64,000 nucleotides of DNA, taken from assembly GCA_034687125.1 (NCBI GenBank), contig JAQGBZ010000196.1, positions 1 to 64,000 on the forward strand, written 5' to 3'. Shown piece after piece: positions 37,666 to 49,540 of the stretch (the stretch's first letter is position 1; every line of letters starts with the position of its first letter). A program made the position numbers and the translations under genes. This DNA comes from Neelides folsomi (lineage: Eukaryota; Arthropoda; Collembola; Neelipleona; Neelidae). Below the pieces are notes generated by a model. That model was not told the DNA's origin. It saw only the letters and a program-made list of their open reading frames with translations, and did no database searches.

Positions 37666-38274
37666 TTACGAAGGCTGTTCCTTTAAATGTTGAGGTAAAG
37701 GTTGGACTTCTACTTTGGTCACTTTGAGTCCAATCCCTTCCGGTAAATTTCTTTCAATGTACTCCAGAAAAGTGTCCACGGTTGAGCCGGTCATGTTCCT
37801 GAGACTGATGAATCGATGATAGTTCCTCACTTCGTAATGGTATTGATGCTTCTTGTGGACATGTATCGCTTTGAGGAGATTCCAAAGATGCCGATTGTAC
37901 CGAGGCGGAGACCAAACTTTCTCCACTTTGATTCCAAGATGTGTAGCGGCCGTGAGGACGTACCATTGATAACTGTCCAAAGTGGCCAATTCATAACTCA
38001 AGATTTCAAGTTCGACCTTTTTGAACAGTTTGTCGGGTTTCTTCAACGAGGCTTCTAATTTGGTTACATTTGACGTTATAGAGACTTTTTCTTTGGATGC
38101 TGCTTCGAGGGGTTCGATTGGCAAGATGTTTGGAGTTAATTGCTCTGACCCTTCTCCTTGTTCTGTAATTGCTTGAGATGAATAAAGCCCTTGGAAGGGT
38201 CTGGTTGGATTTAATTTGAAGCAGATTCTCGTTTCCGCACAGAAGTTAAATGAGGATCTCGCCAATTTGAACAT
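37666..38274 (-). CDS. mRpS10: Mitochondrial small ribosomal subunit protein S10 (uS10m)
   Basis: A single coding exon of 202 residues. The S10 fold spans about residues 80-190: KLFKKVELEILSYE, LDSYQWYVLTAATHLG, AIHVHKKHQYHYEVR and the near-diagnostic [20 protein letters not shown] region, here MTGSTVDTFLEYIERNLPEG. The first 40 residues are rich in Arg, Lys, Ser and Phe with few acids, as for a mitochondrial presequence. ATG 38274 was chosen because an acceptor (TTTTCAG at 38287-38293) interrupts the open frame just upstream; a leader exon probably ends at 38386. It faces RBM28, with 565 bp between start codons. Confidence 0.93.
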   Translation of the reverse strand: MFKLARSSFNFCAETRICFKLNPTRPFQGLYSSQAITEQGEGSEQLTPNILPIEPLEAASKEKVSITSNVTKLEASLKKPDKLFKKVELEILSYELATLDSYQWYVLTAATHLGIKVEKVWSPPRYNRHLWNLLKAIHVHKKHQYHYEVRNYHRFISLRNMTGSTVDTFLEYIERNLPEGIGLKVTKVEVQPLPQHLKEQPS

Positions 38275-38839
38275 TGCGATATATATCTGAAAATATTTAA
38301 ACTTGTTATAAATACATGTTAAATATGGTACATTTATTAACATTTATTGTTAATTTTAAGGTAAGAACATTTATCAAAAATTTACCTTTTTAGAAAAGAT
38401 GGATGAAATTGAACACTGCTTTTTAAAGTTCTGAGAGCCGAACGACTATTAAAAAGTGTAAATGAGTCATAAAATTGTGCTAATTATTGGAGATTGAATT
38501 TAACATTAAAGAACTTTAGTTCGGGTAATTTTAAATTGGTAATTGATGGAAGGGTTAGAAAGCCGACAATTAAAATATCGACAAACACGATTAAACCCTC
38601 ACACATGGATTGTTTAAAGGGTATAAAACTAGACCCCTCTGAATCGAACTTGCGGGAATAAAGCACATGTACTTTTTTTGAAGCCTGAGGAAACTTCTGC
38701 TTTCTGTTGAAATCATCTTTATGATAATTTTTACTCAATTAAATAAACGACTTTAGTTTTGTTAAATATTAATAATATTTAACTATTAGAGTAAGTATAC
38801 TTTATTAGGAGGTTTTTTTACAACCGTTAGGGTTTGATA
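38275..38839. promoter_or_regulatory. Divergent promoter of MRPS10 and RBM28
   Basis: 565 bp between opposed start codons. It includes the probable MRPS10 leader exon (from 38386 upward on minus) and its intron. No distinct core motif is visible. Confidence 0.5.
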
Positions 38840-41825
38840 ATGGCCGAAGTAACGCAAGTTGAAAATGTTGACGACGACAGACCCAGAACTTTATTTGTTG
38901 GAAATGTACCGAAAGAAGTTACGAAAATGGAAATTGAAAGTATTTTCGGTGATATTGGGCGAATTAAACGTGTTTATCTTCAATATCCACAATCAGGTAA
39001 ATCATTTTAGTGTGGCTTTGCTCCATATTGCAATGTACCTAACAGATCCTCAACTAATTTATATTTTTAAAATATCTTATTTTACTGCTTATAAAGTATT
39101 TATTAAACGGTTTATTGTGGAGTAAAGCTAAGCATCAATTATTTTTATTTACTAGAAAGACGAAATGATCAGAGTAAAGTAGCCTATGTGACGTATGCAT
39201 CTCCAGATGATGCAGTAAAAGCCCTCGATTCTCTTGAAGATCACAGAATTGGAAACAACAAATTGCACATGAAATTTGCAAGAACGAGATCCGAACAAAA
39301 TCGCGAACCTTCTTATCATCCAAACCTCTATCAAAAGCCACGAATTACTTTGAATAGGGATACAAACGGATCGAATAATCCTAATAAGGAACCACGGGCC
39401 AAACCTATCAATAAAAAAGCGAGATTGGTCATAAGAAATTTATCCTTTCAGGTGGTTAATTACATTATATATATATCACATTTCTTAATTAATGAGAATG
39501 TCCTATGATTTATTCGAAATTAAAATGTAATAAATTGACAAATTGATCAGGCTACTGAAGAGAAACTGAGAAAACATTTTCAAAAGTTTGGGAAAATCAA
39601 AGAATTAAATATTTTGAAGAAGCCAAATGGGAAGCTCGTGGGTTGTGCATTCATCCAATATGAAACTGTACAAGAAGCAATTGTTGCCCTAAAAGAATTG
39701 AGTTTGAAGCCGTTTATGAGTAATTATTTTTATACTTTATAGAATTTAGTTAAATATAAATATTACTAAATGTGGAAATATATACGGCAAAACCCATTTC
39801 TAATGTAATCAAGTAATCATTTTTCAAAAATTTATTAATAAATTCATTAATTCATCACAGAGCGTCCCATTGCTATTGATTGGGCTGTGCCGAAGGCCCA
39901 ATTCCAAAAAGTGAAGGAAAAGGAAGGAAACGGGGAAATTACACAAATAGACATTTCTGATAATTCTGAAATCAAAGAGGAAGATGAAGACGAGAAAAAA
40001 GTTGAGTTGTTGGATACATCGGAGATCAAACAAGAAAGTGATGATGATGAATAGTAAGCATTGAAATTTTATGCAATTTGTAACCTTTTACGATTAACAA
40101 TTTTAATTTATTATATTTTAATTATTATATTTAAATAAGTTTACTTTTTATAAGCAATTAACAGATCATTTAATGTTATTTAGCATGTCTGGTGGGATGA
40201 ATTCTTCTAGGGATGACTCTAAAATTAAAGACGAAGACGAAGATGAAGATGACGAAGACGAAGATGACGATGACGAAGATGAAAAGAAACCGTTCTTTGA
40301 AGCTCCGAAAAAGTTTATTTCAAATGATGCTTCCGAAGGGAAAACTCTGTTCATAAGGAATCTTGAATTTGAAACGAGCGAAGAAAATCTTAAAGAATTC
40401 TTTACCAAATACGGAGAAATGAAATACGCCTTGATTGTAAAAGATAAACTCACTGAACATCCAAAAGGTTCAGCTTTCATCAAGTTCATGGTAAAAACAA
40501 TAATTTAATTTAATTTAACTCAATTATTTTGAACTATTTATTTATCTACTTCATTTTTTATACAAATCAAATAATTTAAGTAAAGTAATTTATATTGTAA
40601 ATAGGACTCTGATAGTAGTGAAGCCTGCATGAAAGATTTCAAAGACAATCCTTCTGAATTCATGTTCGGACGGAGGCAAATCATCATTTCAATGGCTTTA
40701 TCAAAAGATAATTTAAACGACAGAGTTCAAGAAACCAAGAAAAAGGAAGCGAAGGACAATCGAAATTTGTATTTGTCAAGAGAAGGATGTAAGATTTAAC
40801 ATTCTTATAATAAGTTTGTATCGAATTATTAACTAGGAAATTCTGAATTTTAATAATTAATATAATACATTTTAAAATTATAGTTATTCGACCTGGTAGT
40901 GGTGCAGCTGAAGGCGTCTCTGCTTCAGATATGACCAAACGAGGACTCATCAATCGTTCAAAGAAGCAAATGATTAAAAATTTAAATACTTTCTTTTCAA
41001 GAACGAGGCTTTGCATTCACAACTTGCCAGAAAATTACGATGATAAGAAACTTCGTGACCTTTTTAAACAACATTCTCCTAAAGGAGCGAAAGTGATAGA
41101 GGTTGGTTATAAATTAATTTAAATGATTAATTTATCACTAAACTTATATCAATAATTTAGATTTTATAGTGAATAATAAGTAATAATGGATTGATTATAT
41201 TTTATTAGGCGAAAGTTATGAGAGATATGAACGAAGCGGATTTAAATGGAGTTGGAAAATCGAAAGGATTTGGCTTCATCTCATTTACTGAACATGACCA
41301 CGCTCTTGAAACACTTCGTTTGTTAAATAACAACCCTTCCATATTCAATCCGAATCATGTTAGTTAAACTGCATTTATAAATTGAATAGCTCTATAAATT
41401 AATTTTTCAATAATTAAATCAATCGAATTTACATTTAACATTAAACATGTTTTACTCAATTTTGTACTTAATTGCAGAGGCCAATTGTTGAATTTTCTCT
41501 TGAGAATCGTGCCGCACTGAAAGCCAAACAAAAGCGAGAAGAAAAAAGTAAAGAAATGTTGAAGAGGAAATTGGCAGAGCAAGAGGAAGCCGCTGCAGAG
41601 CCCAAGAAAAAGAAAATTAAAAAGGTGAAGAAGGGCAAAGATGGTGAAGAAAAGAAGAGGACTCCTGACTTTACTGGTTTAGAAGCCAAATCAGGATTGA
41701 CGACTTTCCCAGGTCTTAAACCAAAGAAGGGAAAGAAAAAGATCACGAGGAACAGTCTGAAGAAAACTAAAAAGGACAAGATCTCGAGGAAACAAAAAAT
41801 AATGAAAAAGAAAAGAGCCGCTTAA
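38840..41825 (+). CDS. RBM28: RNA-binding protein 28 (four RRMs; yeast Nop4 homologue)
   Basis: Nine exons (38840-38996, 39156-39451, 39551-39719, 39861-40053, 40184-40490, 40605-40788, 40884-41101, 41209-41358, 41478-41825) join in phase to 673 residues. There are four RRMs: RRM1 about 17-95 (TLFVGNVPKEV, KVAYVTYAS), RRM2 about 142-218 (RLVIRNLSFQ, GCAFIQYET), RRM3 about 322-400 (KTLFIRNLEFET, GSAFIKFM), RRM4 about 476-560 (RLCIHNLPENYDD, GFGFISFTEHDHALETLRLLNNNP). The stretches GSGAAEGVSASDM, NNNPSIFNP and RPIVEFSLENRAALK are specific to RBM28/Nop4. A D/E-rich linker (about 277-300) separates RRM2 and RRM3, and the last 100 residues are Lys-rich, as for nucleolar proteins. It acts in pre-60S ribosome assembly and as a spliceosomal snRNP component. 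The first exon is short and lies close to the MRPS10 leader. Confidence 0.95.
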
Positions 41826-42701
41826 GAAAATCTTTATTTGTAATAAGTCCTTATAAATAATTATATTTAAATACATTTATAATTATGAATTAAATAATAT
41901 TTTAATACAAAAATTATGTTTCATTTTACTTCTTGCTATTATAAAAGGCTATAAAATATTCGTAAAAGAAAGTTTAAAACTACTTTCGCGATTTTATTAA
42001 TTTTAGCAGAGTTAGTATTTACTATCTTTTAGATTATGAAATTATGATTTATGGTTATAATATTGTATTTTTGATGCACATACATTTGTATAATGAAACT
42101 TTAAATGTTAAAATATTAAATTTTATCATACAAATATTTACACCTTTATGTATTGTTTGAATAAAAGTTTATTTGTAAAAAGATAAAAATAAAGCGATAG
42201 GATTTTATTGAATAAAATTGATAATGGACATATTTTTTTACTTTTGTGCTCTTTGCATTTTTAAACTTCATTCAAGTAGGGTACTTGTTTATTATTTAAT
42301 AACACTTACTGATTTAACCCTCAATTGCATTGAAATAAGAAACGGGATCTTTTGCATGGGGTTAAATGTGAGATTTGAGTAAGGCAAAGTTATAAGCAGG
42401 ATTGGATCTTCTTGGGCCTTCCGCTGAAAATCAACTTTTGTAGTCCATCTTGTAAAAACTTAAAAATAAGTTGAAGGACTCGGCCAATTTTGGTAAAATA
42501 TCGACGGTTGAGTCGGGTGATTGATTGATAGGTGAGCGATTATAATAGTTTACAATTCTAGTACCATATTTTTGATTTTATGATTTATAAATCTCGTAAT
42601 TCGCTTTTGAATGTAACAATGAATTTTACCAAAAGAATTTTTTGTTCTGTTCCGAAAAACCCTTTCCAAAATACTTATTTCGCTAATTTAGAACTTGGAA
42701 A
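41826..42701. other. Spacer between RBM28 and COX6B
   Basis: AT-rich and without open frames of interest. The last 200 bases contain the COX6B promoter and leader. Confidence 0.5.
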
Positions 42702-43080
42702 ATGACAGGTGCAATTAAGATGGGCAAGGGAAAGGAAGAGGAATTTAAACTTGAGACCGCTCCATTCGACCCAAGGTTCCCGAATCAAAATCAGACAAAG
42801 TAAGATTAAAATAATCTATTTTTATTTGATAAATTTTCCTAAATATCATTAGTTTAAGAAAATTGGTAAATTCTGTATTGTAAATTGTAATTATGTGTTC
42901 CTCAATTTTAGGCATTGCTTCACTGGGTTCCTCGATTACAAGCGTTGCGTTAAAATACATGGAGAAGAACACGCTCCTTGCATGTACTTCAAGAAAGTGT
43001 ACACATCCATGTGCCCAAATTCATGGGTTGAGAAATGGGAAGATCAAATTGAAAATGGAAAGTTCCCTGCAAAGATTTAA
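42702..43080 (+). CDS. COX6B: Cytochrome c oxidase subunit 6B
   Basis: Two exons (42702-42799, 42912-43080) give 88 residues, the usual size. The conserved core [23 protein letters not shown] begins the twin-cysteine hairpin, C-X9-C ([11 protein letters not shown]) with C-X10-C (CMYFKKVYTSMC), followed by PNSWVEKWEDQIENGKFPAKI. The protein sits on the intermembrane-space face of complex IV, tethers the dimer, and is imported and oxidised by Mia40, so it has no cleaved presequence. ATG 42702 is the first start; a second ATG at 42720 is also in frame. It is convergent with the atlastin gene. Confidence 0.96.
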
Positions 43081-43288
43081 CTTCACCTTAACTATCTTTA
43101 GTCCATGAGTCGTTTAGCGCTGTTCAAATTACATAAAAGACTTGAAATCAAGTCGAGTTTACAATGAATAATTAAACGTATATGTAAACCAAGAAACAAC
43201 TTCTTCATTTTTAGTTTGTAAATTCATCAGTTCGAAATTATTTTGTTCTTTGTCGGCATTCAGATCATATTTAAAATAGAACATTGTA

Positions 43289-43294
43289 AATAAA
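43289..43294 (+). terminator. Polyadenylation signal of COX6B
   Basis: AATAAA about 210 bases after the COX6B stop. Confidence 0.5.
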
Positions 43295-43498
43295 AATATT
43301 TAAAATACCTATCAAGTCTTTACAGTTATTATTTGAGCTTCATTTTTATATGACACTGCATTGGGTCTTCCACACATAATAAAAATATACCTAGCTATGT
43401 CTAATTCCCGTGCCTGACTAGAATATAATTATTTTTGTCAAATAATAAACTAAAAGATTCTTCGGTACATAAATTGAAGATATTGATGGGTTTTTGTG

Positions 43499-43504
43499 TT
43501 TATT
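43499..43504 (-). terminator. Polyadenylation signal of the atlastin gene
   Basis: TTTATT on plus (AATAAA on minus), 134 bases beyond the atlastin stop. Confidence 0.5.
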
Positions 43505-43637
43505 CAAAAAATTCTATGTTTTATTTCACCAAGCGATTCACTTTTTTACACTTTAAATCACATGAAATTACATTTATACGACAATTTAATAAGGACAAAT
43601 TAAGCGTCTGTAATGATAAAATGATTAGAATTTGTGG

Positions 43638-46600
43638 CTATCTTTTTTTCTTAAGAATTTTTTCTGCTCCTTTAACAAGCAGCTTCGAATAGGTAGGCTT
43701 CAAAATCTAAAAATTATACATTTTCATAAAAAAATATTAAAATAAAAATAATGAAATTCTTTTAATATTTATTTATAAAACAAAATTAAATCTTACATGA
43801 GTCCAAATAAGAGTTGAAAATTGGTCTATTTGTTTAGAAAACCGTGCGTATTTTCCAGTATACCTAAGAAAGAATAAAACAATTAATCTTTATCCTTACT
43901 AAATTTAATTATATGTATATACAGGGTGTTTCATAAAGTACGCGTCATTTTCAAATGACGAGCCATTGAAAATGATGCGTACTTTAAGAAACACATTATA
44001 TATTATTCATTCGCATAACTAATGAAAACTCACCATGTGTAACACCGGAATCCAATTAAAGAAAGGGAAACTCCCATTGATAAATTAAACATATTGGATA
44101 ATGTGGATAATCCAACGAGACCAAAAATCCCTGAAGTGATGTAGCTGATATTCGCTAACGCAAACAATGTCACAGGTGTCCTTGCACTTTTTAAAATGTT
44201 CTTGTTATCGTTTTGTCCTCGGAAATTTAAGTAAAGATCGTCAATCTCCTATAAAGTTAAAACTTTAGTTAATATAACAGTCAACCATTAAAAACAACTT
44301 TAATAGAAACTTATAGTTAAAAATCAAAATACTTTTTCCAAAGCATCCCGATAAATTAAAGCAAATTCTTCTCCTCCCATTTTCCTCCTTGCTTTAAAAA
44401 GATTCATAGCTTTTTCTCGATATCTCTCATGATCAGCTTCAAGCCTTTCCGAAGAGACATATGGCATGCTAGAACCACAAATATCATCCATTGTTGTGGC
44501 GTAAAGTTCACGAGCTGAGGCAGCAGCGAGTAAATTATCTGCTCTGGCCGTGGCTTCAAGCATCGTCTTCGGCTCTGGCAATTCAGTTCCTTTGAACACG
44601 GCTGTGTAAGCTTGGAAATAATGAAGAAGGTCTTTGGTTCGCAACTCCAATCCACCAATATTCTTCACTACAAGATTATCAGGTGCGAGAACAAATGGGA
44701 CTAATGTTTCCAATTGCTTCAAAAATTCTGGTTCAATGTCTAAAATAAAATAAAAGTTAAACATGTTATTATGTTAACATTATTAATTTACTTATTCAAG
44801 AGAAGTAATATGTAAAAATATATTTTCTACCTGAAATTCTCCCATCAAATGAGGGATTTGTGGCTGCTTTAAGGCCTGGATGAGGCATCAGGAAACAACT
44901 AATTTCATTAAAACAAGCTTTGATGTGTTTTCTAAGAGATTGCAATTCATTGTGTTGCTTTTCTGAAACCTGTTTAAAAATATGAATCTTTCAATGAATA
45001 ATAAAGTTAAATCTATTTAATATCTGATTGTTAAATATTTTATAAGTAGATTGTTAAAATCTTACCTCAAGTCTTCTTTCTAAAAGTGTTTTTCCACCTT
45101 CAAAACCATAAGGAGCTTCATATGGATAGCTCCAATCTCTGACCAGAAAACAAAGTTTTTGAAAAGGAGTCTCAGAAGAATCTTTCATGGCGAGGCGACC
45201 GTATTCAGTGAAGAGCTAAATTGTCAAATTATAACAAATTTACATTTTACTGATAATTTATTTAATTCCTTACGATGTGATTTGACTTTAAAAAACTATT
45301 TAACGAATGTTGATTTTGTGATTCGTATAACTTGTTGATTATTACCTGTAAATGTTGTAGATCATCTTCTTGAATATTTTGAGATAAATTGTAAATCTGA
45401 ACTGAACTTGTCATCGTACTTAAAGCAAATATCGTTGCACAATCCCGCACAGTGCTTTGACAATCAAATGCTCCCTAGTTCATTTAAAACTCCGTTTAAT
45501 TATTTAGCAAAACATTAAAATACTAAAAATCTATAACATGAACAAAATAGATTGAATAAATCCCTATTAATGTAAATATTTTGATCATTTAAACCTGCGT
45601 GTCCATTAAAATAACTGCAACTTCTTGACCAGATGACTTTTTAATTTTGAATATTTCCGACCAAAGGAGAATTCCAGTTGTGTCAAGTTCCGAACCTCCA
45701 CGCCAACTAAATCCGACCAGCGGATCATTTGGTTTCCCAATCCAATTTCCATTCCCTGATTGCTACAATATAAAATTTACATTTAAGTTTTCAAGTTCTT
45801 TTTTTCTTAATAAAAATCCTCATATCTAATAAAATATTTTTCAATTTTATATAAAACTCTTGTTTTAAATAAACTTTTACGACCATTTACCAGCGAACGA
45901 AGGTAACGAATAAAAAAGTCAAGTAGAAATGATTTCCCCTTTCGGAAGGCTCCAGAAATGGAAATAATAGCCACTGGGAGATCTTTAACATCATTTTGAA
46001 ATAATAATTTTGATAAGGAGTTTTCATCCAAATGGAACGTTTGTCCGTTTTCGCTATTCACAATTTGAACCGGTTGTAAGTCTTGTAAGTTTAGCGAGGC
46101 TGCAAGATGTTTTGACAGAACTGTCTCATCTTTTTCATCCTTAAAATATAAGCAAAACACAGATTAGGTGAATACTGATTGTAAAGTCATAAACAACCTA
46201 TCATTGCTTCATTAATTCCATATCTAAATGTAATTAATATTGATGAATTAAAAGTGGTTAGAGATTTATCAATGAACAAAACTTACATTTTTAACAGTAG
46301 ATATAGTGGTGAATTTATTCTCTTTGGATTCACTCGTCGAATATTTGAGAACATACTGAGAAGGCTTTGAAGGATCTTGAATAATCGGAAGTTTCCAATC
46401 CTCAATTTGTTCTTGACTTTTAACTTGCTGATAGCAGACAGAACCAGTGGAAATTGGTTTTGTATTCTGAAACACATTTGCAGGTACCTTCATGTTGCTC
46501 ATCTTTTTTAATCGCTTCTTTTGTTCATTTTTCATACTTTTTTCTACTCGAAGAAATAACGCCGCTTCTTTTTGACTCGGAGTGAGCGAATCGTTGTATT

Positions 46601-47222
46601 CTTCTAATATGGAAGAAAATCTTTCCATATCGTTTTTGTAAGCTACTGTGTATGCTTCTTTCTTCACCGGATCTAAAGATTCCCATTGTTGAGCTACGAT
46701 CCTCAAAATTTCTAAGAAATCAAGAAAAACATAAAATTTTAATATTAATTAAATGTTGAAATGTCGTTTAAATTTTTTTAATAATTGATTTTTAAGTGAA
46801 TTAAATGTTGAAATTAAAAGTTTAGAGCATATAGCATTCCATGTACTTATAAAAATTGTACCGGTAGGTGTTGAAGAAGGATTTGCAACTTTGACATCTT
46901 TCCTCACATCCCCAAGATATCGGAAATAAGGAGTAAGGGGACGTTTAGGCTTTGGAATTAACACTTTTTTTTCTCCCACGACTATTTGACTCGAAAAACA
47001 TCTGAAATGTTAAAAAGTACCAATTTAAAAAACGGACAATAAAAGACTAACATTAAGAATAAAAATATTCAAAGAAAATATTTAAGCAATTGCAAGGATG
47101 AAACCTCAATAATCTATGAATTTGTAATAATTAAAGTACCTTGAAATAAAGATCGGCGGTCTGAGCAGATGAAATTTGACATTTTTAACTTGCTTTGAAG
47201 ATATGATTTGCCTCAATGCCAT
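43638..47222 (-). CDS. atl: TFAM-like HMG box joined in phase to atlastin GTPase
   Basis: Twelve exons join in phase to 746 residues: 47222-47140, 47001-46862, 46711-46287, 46139-45891, 45762-45595, 45474-45346, 45215-45066, 44969-44831, 44739-44333, 44248-44034, 43863-43797, 43706-43638. Exons 1-3 (216 residues) look like TFAM: a basic presequence ending ISRCFSSQ, one HMG box (44-114, [13 protein letters not shown] ... [13 protein letters not shown]) and the TFAM-typical LTPSQ, but no second HMG box. Exons 4-12 (530 residues) are a complete atlastin: P-loop GAFRKGKS (279-286), [34 protein letters not shown], a helical middle domain, a two-pass membrane hairpin (about 655-702), and a basic amphipathic C-terminal helix. 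Atlastin fuses ER tubules. No Met lies between the exon 4 start and the GTPase, so its start must come from upstream. If the 146-nt intron 3 is retained, a stop follows within six codons, giving a 221-residue TFAM-sized protein. Confidence 0.8.
43922..43998. repeat. Short hairpin element, MITE-like, in an atlastin intron
   Basis: The arms 43926-43954 and 43966-43994 are 29-base reverse complements with two mismatches around an 11-base loop. The outer end reads ACAGGGTGTTTC next to TATA, a common terminal sequence of Tc1/mariner-like and related MITEs. Confidence 0.65.
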
Positions 47223-49028
<1,806 letters not shown>

Positions 49029-49226
49029 AATGCCCGACATTTTCAATTTTTTATTTGACTTGATTTCTCATATTTAACATCTTTTATTACCTTTTGTTAT
49101 TCCATGTGATCAACTTAAATAGCCAAGTTTCTTGATCACAATTAGTGTCTTAAATGTCTTATATTTGGTGATTAGTTTCAATTCAGATTTTGATATTCAT
49201 CTTGTTATTATAAAGACCTTTCTTAT

Positions 49227-49232
49227 AATAAA
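49227..49232 (+). terminator. Polyadenylation signal of PCNA
   Basis: AATAAA about 200 bases after the PCNA stop. Confidence 0.55.
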
Positions 49233-49492
49233 TAGAAGTTATTTGCACAAAATATTCTAGATTTTTTTTACATTTAATTTAAATTAAACTAACCATAAAT
49301 GTAATTACAGGAATTAGGAATAAGTATGCCATTATCATAACTTATACATAAACCATATAAATAAAATACGAGCTAGATTTATTAAAAATAATAGGATGAA
49401 ATTGTTAAAATTCTAAAATCATTATGAATGAATAAAAAATAAAAAGATGCTTCAATTCAAAATTCAATGTAAGAACTCGAGAATATCAACCA
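49233..49492. other. Short spacer between converging PCNA and RACK1
   Basis: AT-rich 3' flanks only; nothing else seen. Confidence 0.5.
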
Positions 49493-49498
49493 TTTATT
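49493..49498 (-). terminator. Polyadenylation signal of RACK1
   Basis: TTTATT on plus (AATAAA on minus), 43 bases past the stop codon. Confidence 0.65.
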
Positions 49499-49540
49499 CA
49501 AACTTCATGACTTATAGATAAAATAAGATGAAGTGCGTTG

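Larger units (their letters stand above)
43081..43637. other. Convergent 3' region of COX6B and atlastin
   Basis: Holds the two 3' untranslated regions: AATAAA at 43289 for COX6B and the opposite-strand signal at 43499 for atlastin. The plus-strand open frame 43435-43692 is antisense to the atlastin end and is not believed. Confidence 0.55.

Noticed and set aside
40166-40489. Minus-strand Ser-rich open frame
   Set aside because: Antisense of the Asp/Glu-rich RBM28 exon 5, which has clear RRM homology on plus.
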